DNA from: Maritimibacter sp.
Lineage (GTDB): Bacteria; Pseudomonadota; Alphaproteobacteria; Rhodobacterales; Rhodobacteraceae
Length of the DNA: 64,000 bases
Reading direction: 5' to 3'
Assembly (NCBI GenBank): GCA_011389895.1
Contig: JAABTN010000015.1
Location: 1 to 64,000 of the forward strand
Shown here: positions 45,826 through 54,779 of the stretch, one piece after another
Numbering within the stretch: the first letter of the stretch is position 1
Layout of the letters: every line of letters starts with the position of its first letter
Position numbers and translations under genes: made by a program
The notes under the pieces: generated by a model
Seen by the model: only the letters and a program-made list of their open reading frames with translations
Told to the model about the DNA's origin: nothing
Database searches by the model: none

Positions 45826-46499
45826 TTGGCCCCTTTCTTGAGGAAGGCGGCCATGCGGGCGGCCATGTCTGCGTTGTCGGTGGGTTCGCCAAGATCATTG
45901 CGCGCCTTGTCCACAAGATCGCGCGGCACGGTCTTGGACCGATGTGCGATCAGCCCCTCGACAACCTTGCGGTCAAATTCCGGGTGCGGCTGGACGGTGA
46001 GAATGGTTTTGCCGATCACCATGGCGGGGTACCTGCAAAAATCGTTCTCGGCGATCACCGTGGCCCCGGGGGGCAGTTCCACCACTTGGTCCTGATGCCA
46101 GGCGTTGAGATGCAGCGTGGCATCGCCGAAATCATAGGCCGCGCGCCCGACAGCCCATCCGCCGCTGAATTTTTCCACTGTCCCGCCAAGCGCTTGCGCG
46201 ATGATCTGGTGGCCAAAGCAGATCCCCAGCATGGGATGGCGCGTCGCCGCGATTTTGCGGATGAGCCCCTCGAGCGGGGCGATCCAAGGGTGGTCCTCAT
46301 AGGCCCCGTGGCGCGACCCGGTGACGATCCAGCCGTCTTGTGCGTCGGGCGCGGACGGAAATTCGTCGTCCACGACATTGTAGGTCGTGAATTCGAAGCC
46401 TTCGCCGGCAAAGAGCCGCGCGAACATGTCGTCATAGTCGCCGGATTCTGGGCGAATGGCGTCGGGCGCGTGCCCGGTTTGCAGGATGCCGATGCGCAT
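45822..46499 (-). CDS. Class I glutamine amidotransferase-like hydrolase
   Basis: 225 residues with a complete triad: Cys 94 in LGICFGHQ, His 172 and Glu 174 in VQPHPEF. It resembles stand-alone GATases (GuaA N-domain-like) used to hydrolyse gamma-glutamyl amides. Directly upstream of and coupled to the PuuA-like ligase, it may deglutamylate a product of that pathway, or supply ammonia; PuuD proper is a little longer. It starts 71 bp before the transporter permease end, within the same apparent operon. Confidence 0.85.
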   Translation of the reverse strand: MRIGILQTGHAPDAIRPESGDYDDMFARLFAGEGFEFTTYNVVDDEFPSAPDAQDGWIVTGSRHGAYEDHPWIAPLEGLIRKIAATRHPMLGICFGHQIIAQALGGTVEKFSGGWAVGRAAYDFGDATLHLNAWHQDQVVELPPGATVIAENDFCRYPAMVIGKTILTVQPHPEFDRKVVEGLIAHRSKTVPRDLVDKARNDLGEPTDNADMAARMAAFLKKGAK

Positions 46500-46570
46500 G
46501 GGTCACCAATTTGATCAAATTTGACGCGACACTAGACGAGCCGAAAGGGGCCGACAAGCGGTCCGCGCGT

Positions 46571-47380
46571 CTAGCGAATAAACTGTCGGGCCCGGAACCG
46601 CAGGCGGGTTTGCCGCTCGGGCGGCAGGTGCCGGGTCAGGCGGCGGTTGATCGCCCCGAAGATCGAGATGACGGCGAGCGTCAGCATGATGAAATACATC
46701 GCAAGGATCGGGTAGGGCACGAAGGGGTTGAAAGTCTTGTCGGCAAAATAATTCGCGTAATACAGCGCATCACCGCGCTGTTGCCAGGCGGGAAACCCCG
46801 AAAAGAACACCAATGCCGTGGCATGAAACAGGAAGATCGCCTCGTTTGTATAGGCGGGCCAGCCGAGCCTGAGCATGGTGGGAAAGGTGATGCGGCGAAA
46901 CCGCTTCCACCCGGTGATTCCATAAGCGTCGGCGGCCTCAAGATCGCCCTTGGGGATGGATTTGAGCGCCCCGTGAAAAATCTCGCCCGCGTAGGCCGAG
47001 GTGTTGAGAAACAGCACGAGCGTCGCGCCGATGGCCGCCGAGGTCAGGGGATCGAAGGCAGGATGCGCCTGTTTCAGCGACAAGAACGCGAAATAGGCAA
47101 AGAAAAACTGGATGAAAAGGGGTGAGCCGCGAAAGAGAAAGATGAACCATGTCGAGGCACGACGCGCGACCGGATTTCGCGCGGCCTTGCCAAACGCGAC
47201 CGTGATCGACAGGAAAAACCCGGCGGCCAGCGCGAGCACGCCGAAGTAGATGTTCCAGATCATCCCGGAGCCGATCAGGGTGAAATGCTGACACAGCGTG
47301 AAATCCGTGCGCGGCAACAACCGTTCGCCGATGCCCAAGGACCGCAATCCGTAATCCGCGATGACCTCCATACAAGTCAT
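46571..47380 (-). CDS. Polar amino-acid ABC transporter permease (HisM-type)
   Basis: 269-residue inner-membrane permease with five to six membrane spans and the coupling loop EAADAYGITGWKRFRRITFP (EAA motif, about 148-168). FRGSPLFIQFFF (about 83-94) is the typical sequence of HisM/ArtM permeases. Start overlaps the stop of the other permease (ATGA). It forms a heterodimer with the product of 47377-48261. Confidence 0.92.
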   Translation of the reverse strand: MTCMEVIADYGLRSLGIGERLLPRTDFTLCQHFTLIGSGMIWNIYFGVLALAAGFFLSITVAFGKAARNPVARRASTWFIFLFRGSPLFIQFFFAYFAFLSLKQAHPAFDPLTSAAIGATLVLFLNTSAYAGEIFHGALKSIPKGDLEAADAYGITGWKRFRRITFPTMLRLGWPAYTNEAIFLFHATALVFFSGFPAWQQRGDALYYANYFADKTFNPFVPYPILAMYFIMLTLAVISIFGAINRRLTRHLPPERQTRLRFRARQFIR

Positions 47381-48261
47381 GCCGGGGCCTTTCGCTGCGC
47401 ATCGCCGCCCGAGGTTGCCTGACCCAGCGTGAGACGGGCCATGAGCCGGTCCAACACGACCTCAGACACCTTGGTCAGCCCGAGATAGAACAGCAACAGC
47501 GCGCCGAAATAATACATCCGCCAGTCGCCATGCGGGTAATCCGAGAACCGGGGGTTCTTGGTCCCACCCAGCTCGCGCGCCCAGTAAACGATATCCTCGA
47601 CCCCAAGCAGGAACAAAAGCGGCGTGGCTTTCACGAGGATCATCCAAAGGTTCGACAGGCCCGGCAGCGCATAGACCCACATTTGGGGCACAAGGATGCG
47701 CCAGAACGTCTGCCGCGCCGAGAACCCATAGGCTTCGGCGGTTTCAAGCTGCGGACGGGGCACCGAGCGCATGGCCCCGAACAGGACGTTGGCGGCAAAG
47801 GCCCCGAAAACAATGGCAAAGGTCAGAACGGCAAGCGCGAAACCATAAACCTCATGCACCCATTGGGCAGAATTCGACAGGGGCAACTTGGCCGCACTGC
47901 AGACCACGAAATCGCTGCCTTGCCGGATCGGCCCTTCCCAATCCGGGCATTTCACCTTGTGGCGCAGGTATTCGAACGCTTGGTCCAGCGCGATTACGAA
48001 GAACAGGAAAAACGCGATATCGGGCACCCCGCGCACGATCGCGGTGTAGCCCTTGGCCAAAAGCGCAAGCGGGGCAAAGCGGGCCCGCGCGGCAGCGGCC
48101 CCGACAAATCCGAACGCCAGCGCGACGGGTGCGGTCACGAACAGCAGTAAAAGGACCGTCCCGAACGACTGGTAGAACAGCAAATGCTTGCCGTTCGTCA
48201 GGTAGCAGGAAAGCCAGGCGAGGCCCTCGAGCGAAGCGGGGTCTGTGCAATAGCTGAACAT
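47377..48261 (-). CDS. Polar amino-acid ABC transporter permease (HisQ-type)
   Basis: 294 residues, longer than HisQ because of an insertion at about 90-130 (KVKCPDWEGPIRQGSDFVVCSAAKLPLSNS) in the loop after the second span. Spans and coupling loop ETAEAYGFSARQTFWRILVPQM (about 180-201) are typical; IVRGVPDIAFFLFF corresponds to the conserved FRGTP region. Lies 52 bp after the binding-protein gene. Confidence 0.92.
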   Translation of the reverse strand: MFSYCTDPASLEGLAWLSCYLTNGKHLLFYQSFGTVLLLLFVTAPVALAFGFVGAAAARARFAPLALLAKGYTAIVRGVPDIAFFLFFVIALDQAFEYLRHKVKCPDWEGPIRQGSDFVVCSAAKLPLSNSAQWVHEVYGFALAVLTFAIVFGAFAANVLFGAMRSVPRPQLETAEAYGFSARQTFWRILVPQMWVYALPGLSNLWMILVKATPLLFLLGVEDIVYWARELGGTKNPRFSDYPHGDWRMYYFGALLLFYLGLTKVSEVVLDRLMARLTLGQATSGGDAQRKAPA

Positions 48262-48313
48262 GAAAAAACACTGCGGGCGCGGTCAGCCAGGCCGCCGCGC
48301 CCGCGCGTTGCCC

Positions 48314-49036
48314 TTAGTAGGGGCCGGTCATGCCATCGAACCATTTCTCGATCAGCGTGTTCACCGTGCCGTCCTCTTTCAACGCCGTGATCGCCGCGTC
48401 GAGCGTGGCCTTCAACTCGGTATCAGATTCGCGAACCCCGATGCCGATACCGCCCCCGAGCATCACGTCGTCGCTCGCAAACATAAGGTCGGCGTCTTCC
48501 GCCACGATCGGATCGAGAAACGCCTTGTCGGCCAGAACCGCGTCGGCTTCGCCTGATTTCACGGCGGCGATCGTTTCCTCGGGCGTGGCAAATTCGACCA
48601 GCGCCGCACCGTCCATCGAGGCGATATGGCTGGCCTGGATCGTGCCCGTCTGGGCCGCGACAACACCGGTGCCGTCAAAGGCATCGGACATGGCGGCAAA
48701 GGCCGAAGGGTCGGGCGGGAAATAGGCTTGGGTGAAGTCGATGACCTCGTCGCGCTCATCGGTGATCGACATGCCGGCGATGATCGTGTCGTAGTTGCCC
48801 GAGACAAGGTTAGGGATGATCGAATCCCAATCATTGGTCACCCATTCGCACGACAGCTCGGCGGTCTCGCAGATCGCGTCGCCCAGATCGCGTTCGAACC
48901 CGTCAACCTCGCCGTCATCGTTGAGAAAGTTATACGGAGGATAGGCGCCTTCGGTGCCCATGCGCACGGTATCCTGGGCAAAGGCCGTACCGGACATCAG
49001 CGCCAGCGCGGCAGTTGTGAGGATCAGTTTTTTCAT
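48314..49036 (-). CDS. Periplasmic amino-acid-binding protein of the ABC transporter
   Basis: 240 residues: signal peptide (MKKLILTTAALALMSGTAFAQ, cleavage about 21/22), then SBP_bac_3 signature TEGAYPPYNFLNDDGEVDGFERDLGDAI (about 29-56), AGMSITDERDEVIDFTQAYF (about 87-106) and the C-terminal GGGIGIGVRESD. It is of the lysine/arginine/ornithine/histidine binding group, though the acidic pocket residue needed for a cationic side chain cannot be fixed by eye. CAAGGGAGTG-like sequence lies upstream of its ATG. Confidence 0.92.
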   Translation of the reverse strand: MKKLILTTAALALMSGTAFAQDTVRMGTEGAYPPYNFLNDDGEVDGFERDLGDAICETAELSCEWVTNDWDSIIPNLVSGNYDTIIAGMSITDERDEVIDFTQAYFPPDPSAFAAMSDAFDGTGVVAAQTGTIQASHIASMDGAALVEFATPEETIAAVKSGEADAVLADKAFLDPIVAEDADLMFASDDVMLGGGIGIGVRESDTELKATLDAAITALKEDGTVNTLIEKWFDGMTGPY

Positions 49037-49061
49037 TTTGAAACACTCCCTTGGTTGGTTG

Positions 49062-49841
49062 TCATGCCGGAACGCCGTGGGACAGAAAGCCCTGCAAACG
49101 TTCCGATTTCGGGTTGCCGAAGAGGGCCTCTGGCGTCCCTTCTTCCTCGATCTTGCCTTGGTGCAGGAAGATCACGTGATCTGCCACGTCGGCGGCCATG
49201 CGCATGTCGTGCGTCACGACGATCATGGTGCGCCCTTCGGCGGCAAGATCCTTGATCACCCGGACCACTTCCTGCTCCAGCTCGGGGTCGAGCGCCGATG
49301 TCGGCTCATCGAACAAAAGCGCCTGCGGCTCCATGCAAAGCGCGCGCGCGATCGCGGCGCGCTGCTGCTGGCCCCCCGACAGCTGGGCGGGCCAGGCATC
49401 GCTCTTGTCGCCGATGCCGACCTTCTCCAGGTAGGCGCGGGCAGCTTCCTCGACCTCGCGGCGCGGTCGGCCCAGAACGGTGATCGGGGCCTCCATGACG
49501 TTCTCGAGAATGGTCATGTGGGACCACAGGTTGAAGCTTTGGAACACCATCGACAGGTTGGTGCGCACGCGGGTGACCTGCTTTGCGTCTGCCGGGCGGC
49601 GATGAAGCCCCGCGCCCTTCCAGTTGATCGGTTCCCCGTTGAAGCGGATATCGCCCGATTGGCTGTCTTCAAGAAGGTTACAACAGCGCAACAGCGTGGA
49701 CTTGCCCGAGCCTGATGACCCGATCAGGCTGATCGCGTGGCCCGAGGGGGCCGAAAGGCTCACCCCCTTCAGCACTTCGAGAGAGCCAAAGCTCTTGTGC
49801 AGGTCGCGGATCTCGATGACTGGCGGTGCGGTATCGGTCAC
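49062..49841 (-). CDS. Polar amino-acid ABC transporter ATP-binding protein (HisP-type)
   Basis: 259 residues: Walker A GSSGSGKSTLLRC (about 41-53), Q-loop FQSFNLWSHMT (about 100-110), signature LSGGQQQR (154-161), Walker B ALLFDEPTSALDPE and switch His in VTHDMRMA. HisP/GlnQ-type ATPase for the two permeases of this operon. GTG start at 49841; first gene of a minus-strand run ATPase, binding protein, two permeases, amidotransferase and ligase. Confidence 0.94.
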   Translation of the reverse strand: MTDTAPPVIEIRDLHKSFGSLEVLKGVSLSAPSGHAISLIGSSGSGKSTLLRCCNLLEDSQSGDIRFNGEPINWKGAGLHRRPADAKQVTRVRTNLSMVFQSFNLWSHMTILENVMEAPITVLGRPRREVEEAARAYLEKVGIGDKSDAWPAQLSGGQQQRAAIARALCMEPQALLFDEPTSALDPELEQEVVRVIKDLAAEGRTMIVVTHDMRMAADVADHVIFLHQGKIEEEGTPEALFGNPKSERLQGFLSHGVPA

Positions 49842-49983
49842 AGGATATGATCACATTCGGTTCAGGCACCGAGTAGGGCGCAAAACCTAGTCTATTGCAA
49901 TGATAGATTTCTTGACGCCGGGGCAGTGCCGCGGGCCGACCCGCCTCGCGTTTTCGACCTGCCGCATACGTGTGCAGCGGGGC

Positions 49984-50418
49984 TCAGCCTTGGGCCCGCT
50001 TTCGGGCAATATGGGAATCGCGATCGGTGACGCCCAGAAACTTCGCGATCAATCGCATCAGCGCGTCCTCCTCGTCCGCCCGATCACCATCGGCAAGCAC
50101 GACCTGCCACGCCGCCTCGATCACCGACATCCGGTCCATGTAGGGAACGGCGGACTTGATCGCCTCGGTGAAGCGCACGGTATCGGGTGCCTCGGTCTCA
50201 AGCGTTTCGGCTTCGCCCATCAACTCGGACGCCGCCCCGTCCGACAGGTCATAGCGCTGCGCCACGATCCTGCGAATGGTGTCCTTCTCGTTCTCGGCGT
50301 AATCGCCGTCCGAGCGCGCGATGCGCACGAGAAGGGCGGTCAGCGCCACGCGCGCATCGGTATCGGGAAGCGGCGCGGGTTCCGGGGCGAGCAGGGATTT
50401 CAGAAGTCGATCAAACAT
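49984..50418 (-). CDS. TerB-like tellurite-resistance family protein
   Basis: 144 residues. FDRLLKSLLAP at the N-terminus is followed by TerB-fold helices: ARVALTALLVRIARSDGDYAENEKDTIRRIV (about 21-51) and the second half IEAAWQVVLADGDRADEEDALMRLIAKFLGV (about 99-129), each with the acidic 'DGDxxxxE' cluster thought to bind metal (COG4103). Function unknown in most bacteria. Start ATG 50418 (GGGGACATG context). A repeat hairpin element lies upstream. Confidence 0.82.
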   Translation of the reverse strand: MFDRLLKSLLAPEPAPLPDTDARVALTALLVRIARSDGDYAENEKDTIRRIVAQRYDLSDGAASELMGEAETLETEAPDTVRFTEAIKSAVPYMDRMSVIEAAWQVVLADGDRADEEDALMRLIAKFLGVTDRDSHIARKRAQG

Positions 50419-50472
50419 GTCCCCTGAATAAGCCGATTGCGCGGCAGGTTCCAGCATCATCCCTTCACTGTT

Positions 50473-50540
50473 TTGTAAATACCTCGGAGGGGGAGGCGCA
50501 CCTGCCTGCAGGTGCGGCGTGGGGGAGGCAGCGCCTCCCT
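50473..50540 (+). repeat. Dispersed double-hairpin repeat, copy A
   Basis: Begins AAATACCTCGG. Hairpin 1: CGCACCTGC-CT-GCAGGTGCG (50497-50516). Hairpin 2: GGGAGGC-AGC-GCCTCCC (50523-50539). Copies B (59789) and C (60805) share the outline. It lies between the TerB-like gene and the DUF1330 gene and contains no gene. Confidence 0.75.
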
Positions 50541-50590
50541 CGCTCGCTCTGGTCTGCGCGCGGCGGGGTGGAGGGGGGCGGACGCCGGGG

Positions 50591-50884
50591 TTAGTCCTCG
50601 ACCCCTTCGACGATCACCAACTCGCCCTCCGACACCGGATCGCGCAGGGCCTTTGCGGCCTGGTAGTCCGGCGATTGGTAACAGGCAAGCGCGGCTTGGT
50701 AGCTGGGAAACTCGATGACGACATTGCGGCTGCGTGCCTGCCCCTCGACCGCCTCGAAGGCCCCGCCCCGGGTCAAAAACCGCGCGCCATATTTGGCAAA
50801 GGGCGCGGCGTTGGCGGCGACATAGGTCTTGTAGGTCTCAAGGTCATGCACGTCGACCCGCCCGATCCAGTAGCCTTTGGGCAT
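50591..50884 (-). CDS. DUF1330 protein (dimeric alpha/beta-barrel)
   Basis: 97 residues with DUF1330 features: KGYWIGRVDVHDLETYKTYVAAN (about 3-25), GGAFEAVEGQARSRNVVIEFPSYQAALACYQSPDYQAAKALR (about 40-81). Family members form ferredoxin-like dimers of unknown function, related to antibiotic-monooxygenase folds. Its ATG overlaps the pyrG stop by one base (TGATG), so it is translated with pyrG. Confidence 0.88.
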   Translation of the reverse strand: MPKGYWIGRVDVHDLETYKTYVAANAAPFAKYGARFLTRGGAFEAVEGQARSRNVVIEFPSYQAALACYQSPDYQAAKALRDPVSEGELVIVEGVED

Positions 50885-52527
50885 CACACGAGCCTTTCCT
50901 GTTCGATCGCGGCCCGCACGAAATCGGCAAACAGCGGCGCGGGGGCGAAGGGTTTCGACTTCAGCTCGGGATGATATTGCACCCCGATGAACCACGGGTG
51001 GTCTTTCCATTCCACGATCTCGGGCAGGCGCCCGTCGGGTGACATGCCCGAGAACACCAGCCCCTTGTCCTCAAGCTCGGCGCGGTAGCGGATGTCGACT
51101 TCGTAGCGGTGGCGGTGCCGTTCCTCGATACTGGTGTCGCCGTAAACCTCGGCCACCCGTGACCCCTTGGTCAGCGTTGCGGAATAGGCGCCAAGACGCA
51201 TGGTCCCGCCCTTGTCATCGGTGACGTCGCGCTTGACCTTGTAGTTGCCCTGCACCCATTCCTTGAGATGGTAGACCACCGGGGTGAAGCGTTTTTGACC
51301 GGCCTCGTGGTCGAATTCCTCGGACCCGGCATCGGTGATCCCGGCCACGTTGCGGGCGGCCTCGATCACCGCCATTTGCATCCCGAGGCAAATCCCGAGA
51401 TACGGCACCTTGTGTTCGCGGGCGAATTGCGCCGCCCGGATCTTGCCTTCCGTGCCGCGTTCGCCGAAGCCGCCGGGCACGAGGATCGCGTGGAATCCTT
51501 CGAGATGCGGGGCGGGGTCTTCCTTCTCGAAAATCTCGGCATCGACCCATTCGGTCGTCACCTTCACCCGGTTGGCCATGCCGCCGTGGGTGAGGGCCTC
51601 CTTGATCGACTTGTAGGCATCTTCGAGTTGCACGTATTTGCCGACGATGGCGATCTTCACCTCGCCCTCGGCGTTGTGGATGCGGTCTTCGACATCGATC
51701 CAGCGCGACATGTCGGGCTTCGGGGCGGGCGAGATCTGGAATGCGTCGAGCACCGATTGGTCCAGCCCGACATTGTGGAAGGCCACCGGGGCCTCGTAGA
51801 TCGACTTCAGGTCATAGGCCGGGATCACGCTGTCGGGGCGCACGTTGCAAAACAGCGCGATCTTGGCGCGTTCTTTTTCCGGGATCGGATGCTCGGCGCG
51901 GCAGACCAGCACATCGGGGGCGATCCCGATGGCGCGCAATTCCTTGACCGAATGCTGGGTGGGCTTGGTCTTCAGCTCGCCCGAAGCCGCGAGAAATGGC
52001 AGGAGCGTCAGGTGCATGAAGATGCATTCGCCGCGCGGGCGTTCCTGGCTGAATTGCCGGATGGCTTCGAAGAAGGGCAAGGCTTCGATATCACCCACCG
52101 TGCCGCCGATTTCACAGAGCATGAAATCGACCTCGTCATCACCGATCGCGATGAAGTCCTTGATTTCATTGGTCACGTGGGGAATCACCTGGATGGTTTT
52201 GCCCAAGTAATCCCCCCGGCGCTCCTTTTCCAGAACGGTGGTGTAGATGCGGCCGGACGAGACCGAATCCGTGGCCCGCGCGGCGACGCCGGTGAACCGC
52301 TCGTAATGGCCGAGGTCGAGGTCGGTTTCCGCCCCATCGTCGGTGACGAACACCTCGCCATGTTCAAACGGGCTCATCGTGCCGGGATCGACGTTGAGAT
52401 AGGGGTCGAGCTTGCGCATCCGGACCGAGAAGCCGCGCGCCTGAAGCAAGGCGCCGAGTGCGGCTGCGGTCAGCCCCTTTCCAAGCGACGAGACCACGCC
52501 GCCGGTGATGAAGATGTAACGTGCCAT
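50884..52527 (-). CDS. pyrG: CTP synthase
   Basis: UTP plus glutamine (or ammonia) plus ATP gives CTP. 547 residues: synthase domain about 1-270 ([17 protein letters not shown]-loop, GGTVGDIE), then the class I GATase domain with [10 protein letters not shown], Cys 380 in LGICLGMQ, and the His/Glu pair in VQYHPELKS near 520. Start ATG 52527. Upstream 231 bp separate it from secG; downstream DUF1330 is coupled. Confidence 0.97.
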   Translation of the reverse strand: MARYIFITGGVVSSLGKGLTAAALGALLQARGFSVRMRKLDPYLNVDPGTMSPFEHGEVFVTDDGAETDLDLGHYERFTGVAARATDSVSSGRIYTTVLEKERRGDYLGKTIQVIPHVTNEIKDFIAIGDDEVDFMLCEIGGTVGDIEALPFFEAIRQFSQERPRGECIFMHLTLLPFLAASGELKTKPTQHSVKELRAIGIAPDVLVCRAEHPIPEKERAKIALFCNVRPDSVIPAYDLKSIYEAPVAFHNVGLDQSVLDAFQISPAPKPDMSRWIDVEDRIHNAEGEVKIAIVGKYVQLEDAYKSIKEALTHGGMANRVKVTTEWVDAEIFEKEDPAPHLEGFHAILVPGGFGERGTEGKIRAAQFAREHKVPYLGICLGMQMAVIEAARNVAGITDAGSEEFDHEAGQKRFTPVVYHLKEWVQGNYKVKRDVTDDKGGTMRLGAYSATLTKGSRVAEVYGDTSIEERHRHRYEVDIRYRAELEDKGLVFSGMSPDGRLPEIVEWKDHPWFIGVQYHPELKSKPFAPAPLFADFVRAAIEQERLV

Positions 52528-52758
52528 GCCTGATTGCCCCCGTGGTTTTTCGTTGTTTGAAGCGATCCGGTCACGCGCGGTTGCGAGCGCGCAGAAAAAA
52601 CCACTCATCACGGGATTTCCGTTTAACCGATTCCCGGCCAAAAGACAAGCTGACCGCAAGATGATGGGGCGGAAAATTAATCCGCCTCAATAGGTTGTGG
52701 GTGGGTGATCGGGGCCGCGCCAAGCTGGCGAAACCCGAAAGGCGGTTGGCCCGCGCGG

Positions 52759-53163
52759 TCAGTCGGCGCGCGGCGGGGCGACCGGGGCGTTCCCTGCCGG
52801 TTCGGACGACGGCATCATGTCGGACACGTCGGGCGTGCCGGGAACGGCGGGGGCCGCCGGGGCGGCGTCGCCGTCCGCGGCATCTGGTGCCGGGGTCGAG
52901 ATCAGGTCGGTGACCGAGCTGTCGGCGGTGTTTTGTGCCGAGATGATCGTGAGAGCCAGCGATGCGCCGAGAAAGGTGATGCCAAGCACCCAGGTCAGTT
53001 TCGACAGCGCCGTTGCGGCCCCGCGCGATGACATGACACCGCCACCGCCGCCGCCTCCACCGCCGCCCATGCCGAGACCGCCCCCTTCGGAGCGTTGCAG
53101 CAGAACGACGCCGATCAGGGTCAGCGCGAGCAGGAGCAGGATGATGAGCAGGACGTTTTCCAT
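52759..53163 (-). CDS. secG: Protein translocase subunit SecG with extended C-terminal tail
   Basis: 134 residues. Core of SecG: TM1 MENVLLIILLLLALTLIGVVLLQRSEGGGLGM in outline, a ten-glycine tract (about 34-43), SSRGAATALSKLTWVLGITFLGASLALTII with TM2 (about 58-78). After it comes a tail of about 57 residues rich in Ala, Pro and Asp, likely disordered. SecG stimulates SecYEG-driven export. ATG 53163 is preceded by GGGGACCC. The glycine tract is encoded by a low-complexity GGC/GGT/GGA run. Confidence 0.93.
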   Translation of the reverse strand: MENVLLIILLLLALTLIGVVLLQRSEGGGLGMGGGGGGGGGGVMSSRGAATALSKLTWVLGITFLGASLALTIISAQNTADSSVTDLISTPAPDAADGDAAPAAPAVPGTPDVSDMMPSSEPAGNAPVAPPRAD

Positions 53164-53344
53164 GGGGTCCCCGGTTCCTTCGGTCTTGATGGGGCTATCT
53201 AGGGGGAACGCCGCGCACCCGCAACCCCAAAGACCGGTATCGCGCCAACCCTGACGCGCAATTTTTTGCGAAATCCGGCCTATACCACCAAGACATGCGG
53301 GGCCCCCGAGCTTGTGATCGCCGCGCCGCAGCCTCCAAGCGGCG

Positions 53345-54523
53345 TTACACGCCCGGGGCCAATCGCGCCCGGCGCGCCGCGAGCGTGCTCGACAGCGCGA
53401 GCACGCCCAAAGCGAGACCGAGAAACCCGACCGAGACGATCGGCAGGCTCGCCAGCCCATAAGACGCATCGACAAGGCCCGCGACCCAAGACCCCGAGGA
53501 CATGCCGATGTAGAGCGCCGAGGTGTTGAGCGCGAGAATCAGCCCGGCGCGATTGGGGGCGAGCCCCATCATCCGCTGCTGCTGGGCGGGAAAGAACAGC
53601 GACAGCATGCCTGACCAGACGACGATCGCGACGGTTGCGGGCACAAGCAACGGGGGCATCCAGAACAACGCGCAAAAGGCCGCGATGGTCGCCAAAAGCG
53701 CAACCGTGATGGTGCGTTCGGCGGGCCAGATACGGGTCACGACGCGGGCAAGGTAATTCCCCGCGACCCCGGCAATACCATAAAGCACCATCGCGACCGA
53801 GGTCTGTTCCGGCGTCGCGCCGATATAGTCGAAGTAATAAAGCGTGATCATCGAGAAGGTCGTGAACAGACCGGTCAGCGCGGCGATGGGCACGAGTATC
53901 CCGGTCAGGTTCACCGGTTGCAGGATCGTCTCGACCAGAACCCGGCCATTCAGCCGCTCGCCCGGCCCGGTTTCGGGCACCCGCCATTGGGTCAGGGCGG
54001 CAAACAGCATCACCGCGACCCCGAACGAGACAAAGGTGGGCCGCCAGCCAAACTGCGCCCCCATCCATGTGGCAAGCGGGGCCATCACCGCCGAGGCGAC
54101 CACCATCCCGGCCGCGACGATGGTCAGCGCCTGACCGCGTCGCGCCTCCGCCACAAGGCTCGCCCCGAGCGCCGAGGCCACCGGGCTCGCCACCGATCCG
54201 CCGATGGCCGAGACCACGCGCCCGGCCAGCACCAGCTCATAGGTCGGGGCGAGACCGGAGAGCACCACGCCCCCGCCCAGAAACATGAGCCCGGCCACCA
54301 CGAGCCTTTTGCGCGGCAGGTGCCCGACGACGATCTGAAGCAGCGGTGCCCCGATCGCCGACCCGAACGCATAAACCGCCGTCACCATCGCGGCCTCGGC
54401 CCGCGTCACGCCAAGAGAGGTGGTGAGATCGGGCAGGGTACCGATGGCCACGAACATGGTCGCCCCGACCGAAAACATGGTCAGCGACAGAAGGTTAAGG
54501 GCAAGGCGCGTTTCTCGGTTCAT
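53345..54523 (-). CDS. MFS transporter (DHA1/AraJ-like drug or sugar exporter)
   Basis: 392 residues with 12 hydrophobic segments. MFS motif A analogue LPRKRLVVAGLMF (about 65-77) follows helix 2; LAGRVVSAIGGSVASPVASALGASLV spans helices 4-5. AYAFGSAIGAPLLQIVVG resembles the AraJ/YdhP subfamily of proton-driven exporters. Substrate unknown. I use ATG 54523; extension to 54637 would only add a Pro-rich leader. Confidence 0.87.
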   Translation of the reverse strand: MNRETRLALNLLSLTMFSVGATMFVAIGTLPDLTTSLGVTRAEAAMVTAVYAFGSAIGAPLLQIVVGHLPRKRLVVAGLMFLGGGVVLSGLAPTYELVLAGRVVSAIGGSVASPVASALGASLVAEARRGQALTIVAAGMVVASAVMAPLATWMGAQFGWRPTFVSFGVAVMLFAALTQWRVPETGPGERLNGRVLVETILQPVNLTGILVPIAALTGLFTTFSMITLYYFDYIGATPEQTSVAMVLYGIAGVAGNYLARVVTRIWPAERTITVALLATIAAFCALFWMPPLLVPATVAIVVWSGMLSLFFPAQQQRMMGLAPNRAGLILALNTSALYIGMSSGSWVAGLVDASYGLASLPIVSVGFLGLALGVLALSSTLAARRARLAPGV

Positions 54524-54779
54524 GACGGGGTCCGGGGCAGGGCCCGAGGGAAAGCCGGGCGCCGGGGTGCGGGTTTGAAGTGCAAGGTTGCCTTTCTTTA
54601 AGGGCGGGGGGACCGAATGAAAATCCACCATTTGCAAATGACGAAAGCGCCGCGCCGGAGGCGTTCGCCCGCTTTGGCGCGTGCGCGCGCGCCCTTGGCC
54701 GGTCTGCCGGCGGTTTCGCCTTTCAACGTTCCCCCGCCTTCGCTATACGGGCGCGGGTTTCACCTTGAGAGGATCGGAT

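Noticed and set aside
44518-46095. 525-codon frame antisense to the GS-like ligase and GATase
   Set aside because: Spans two convincing genes on the other strand; no own start signal.
51268-52533. 421-codon frame antisense to pyrG
   Set aside because: Shadow of a conserved gene.
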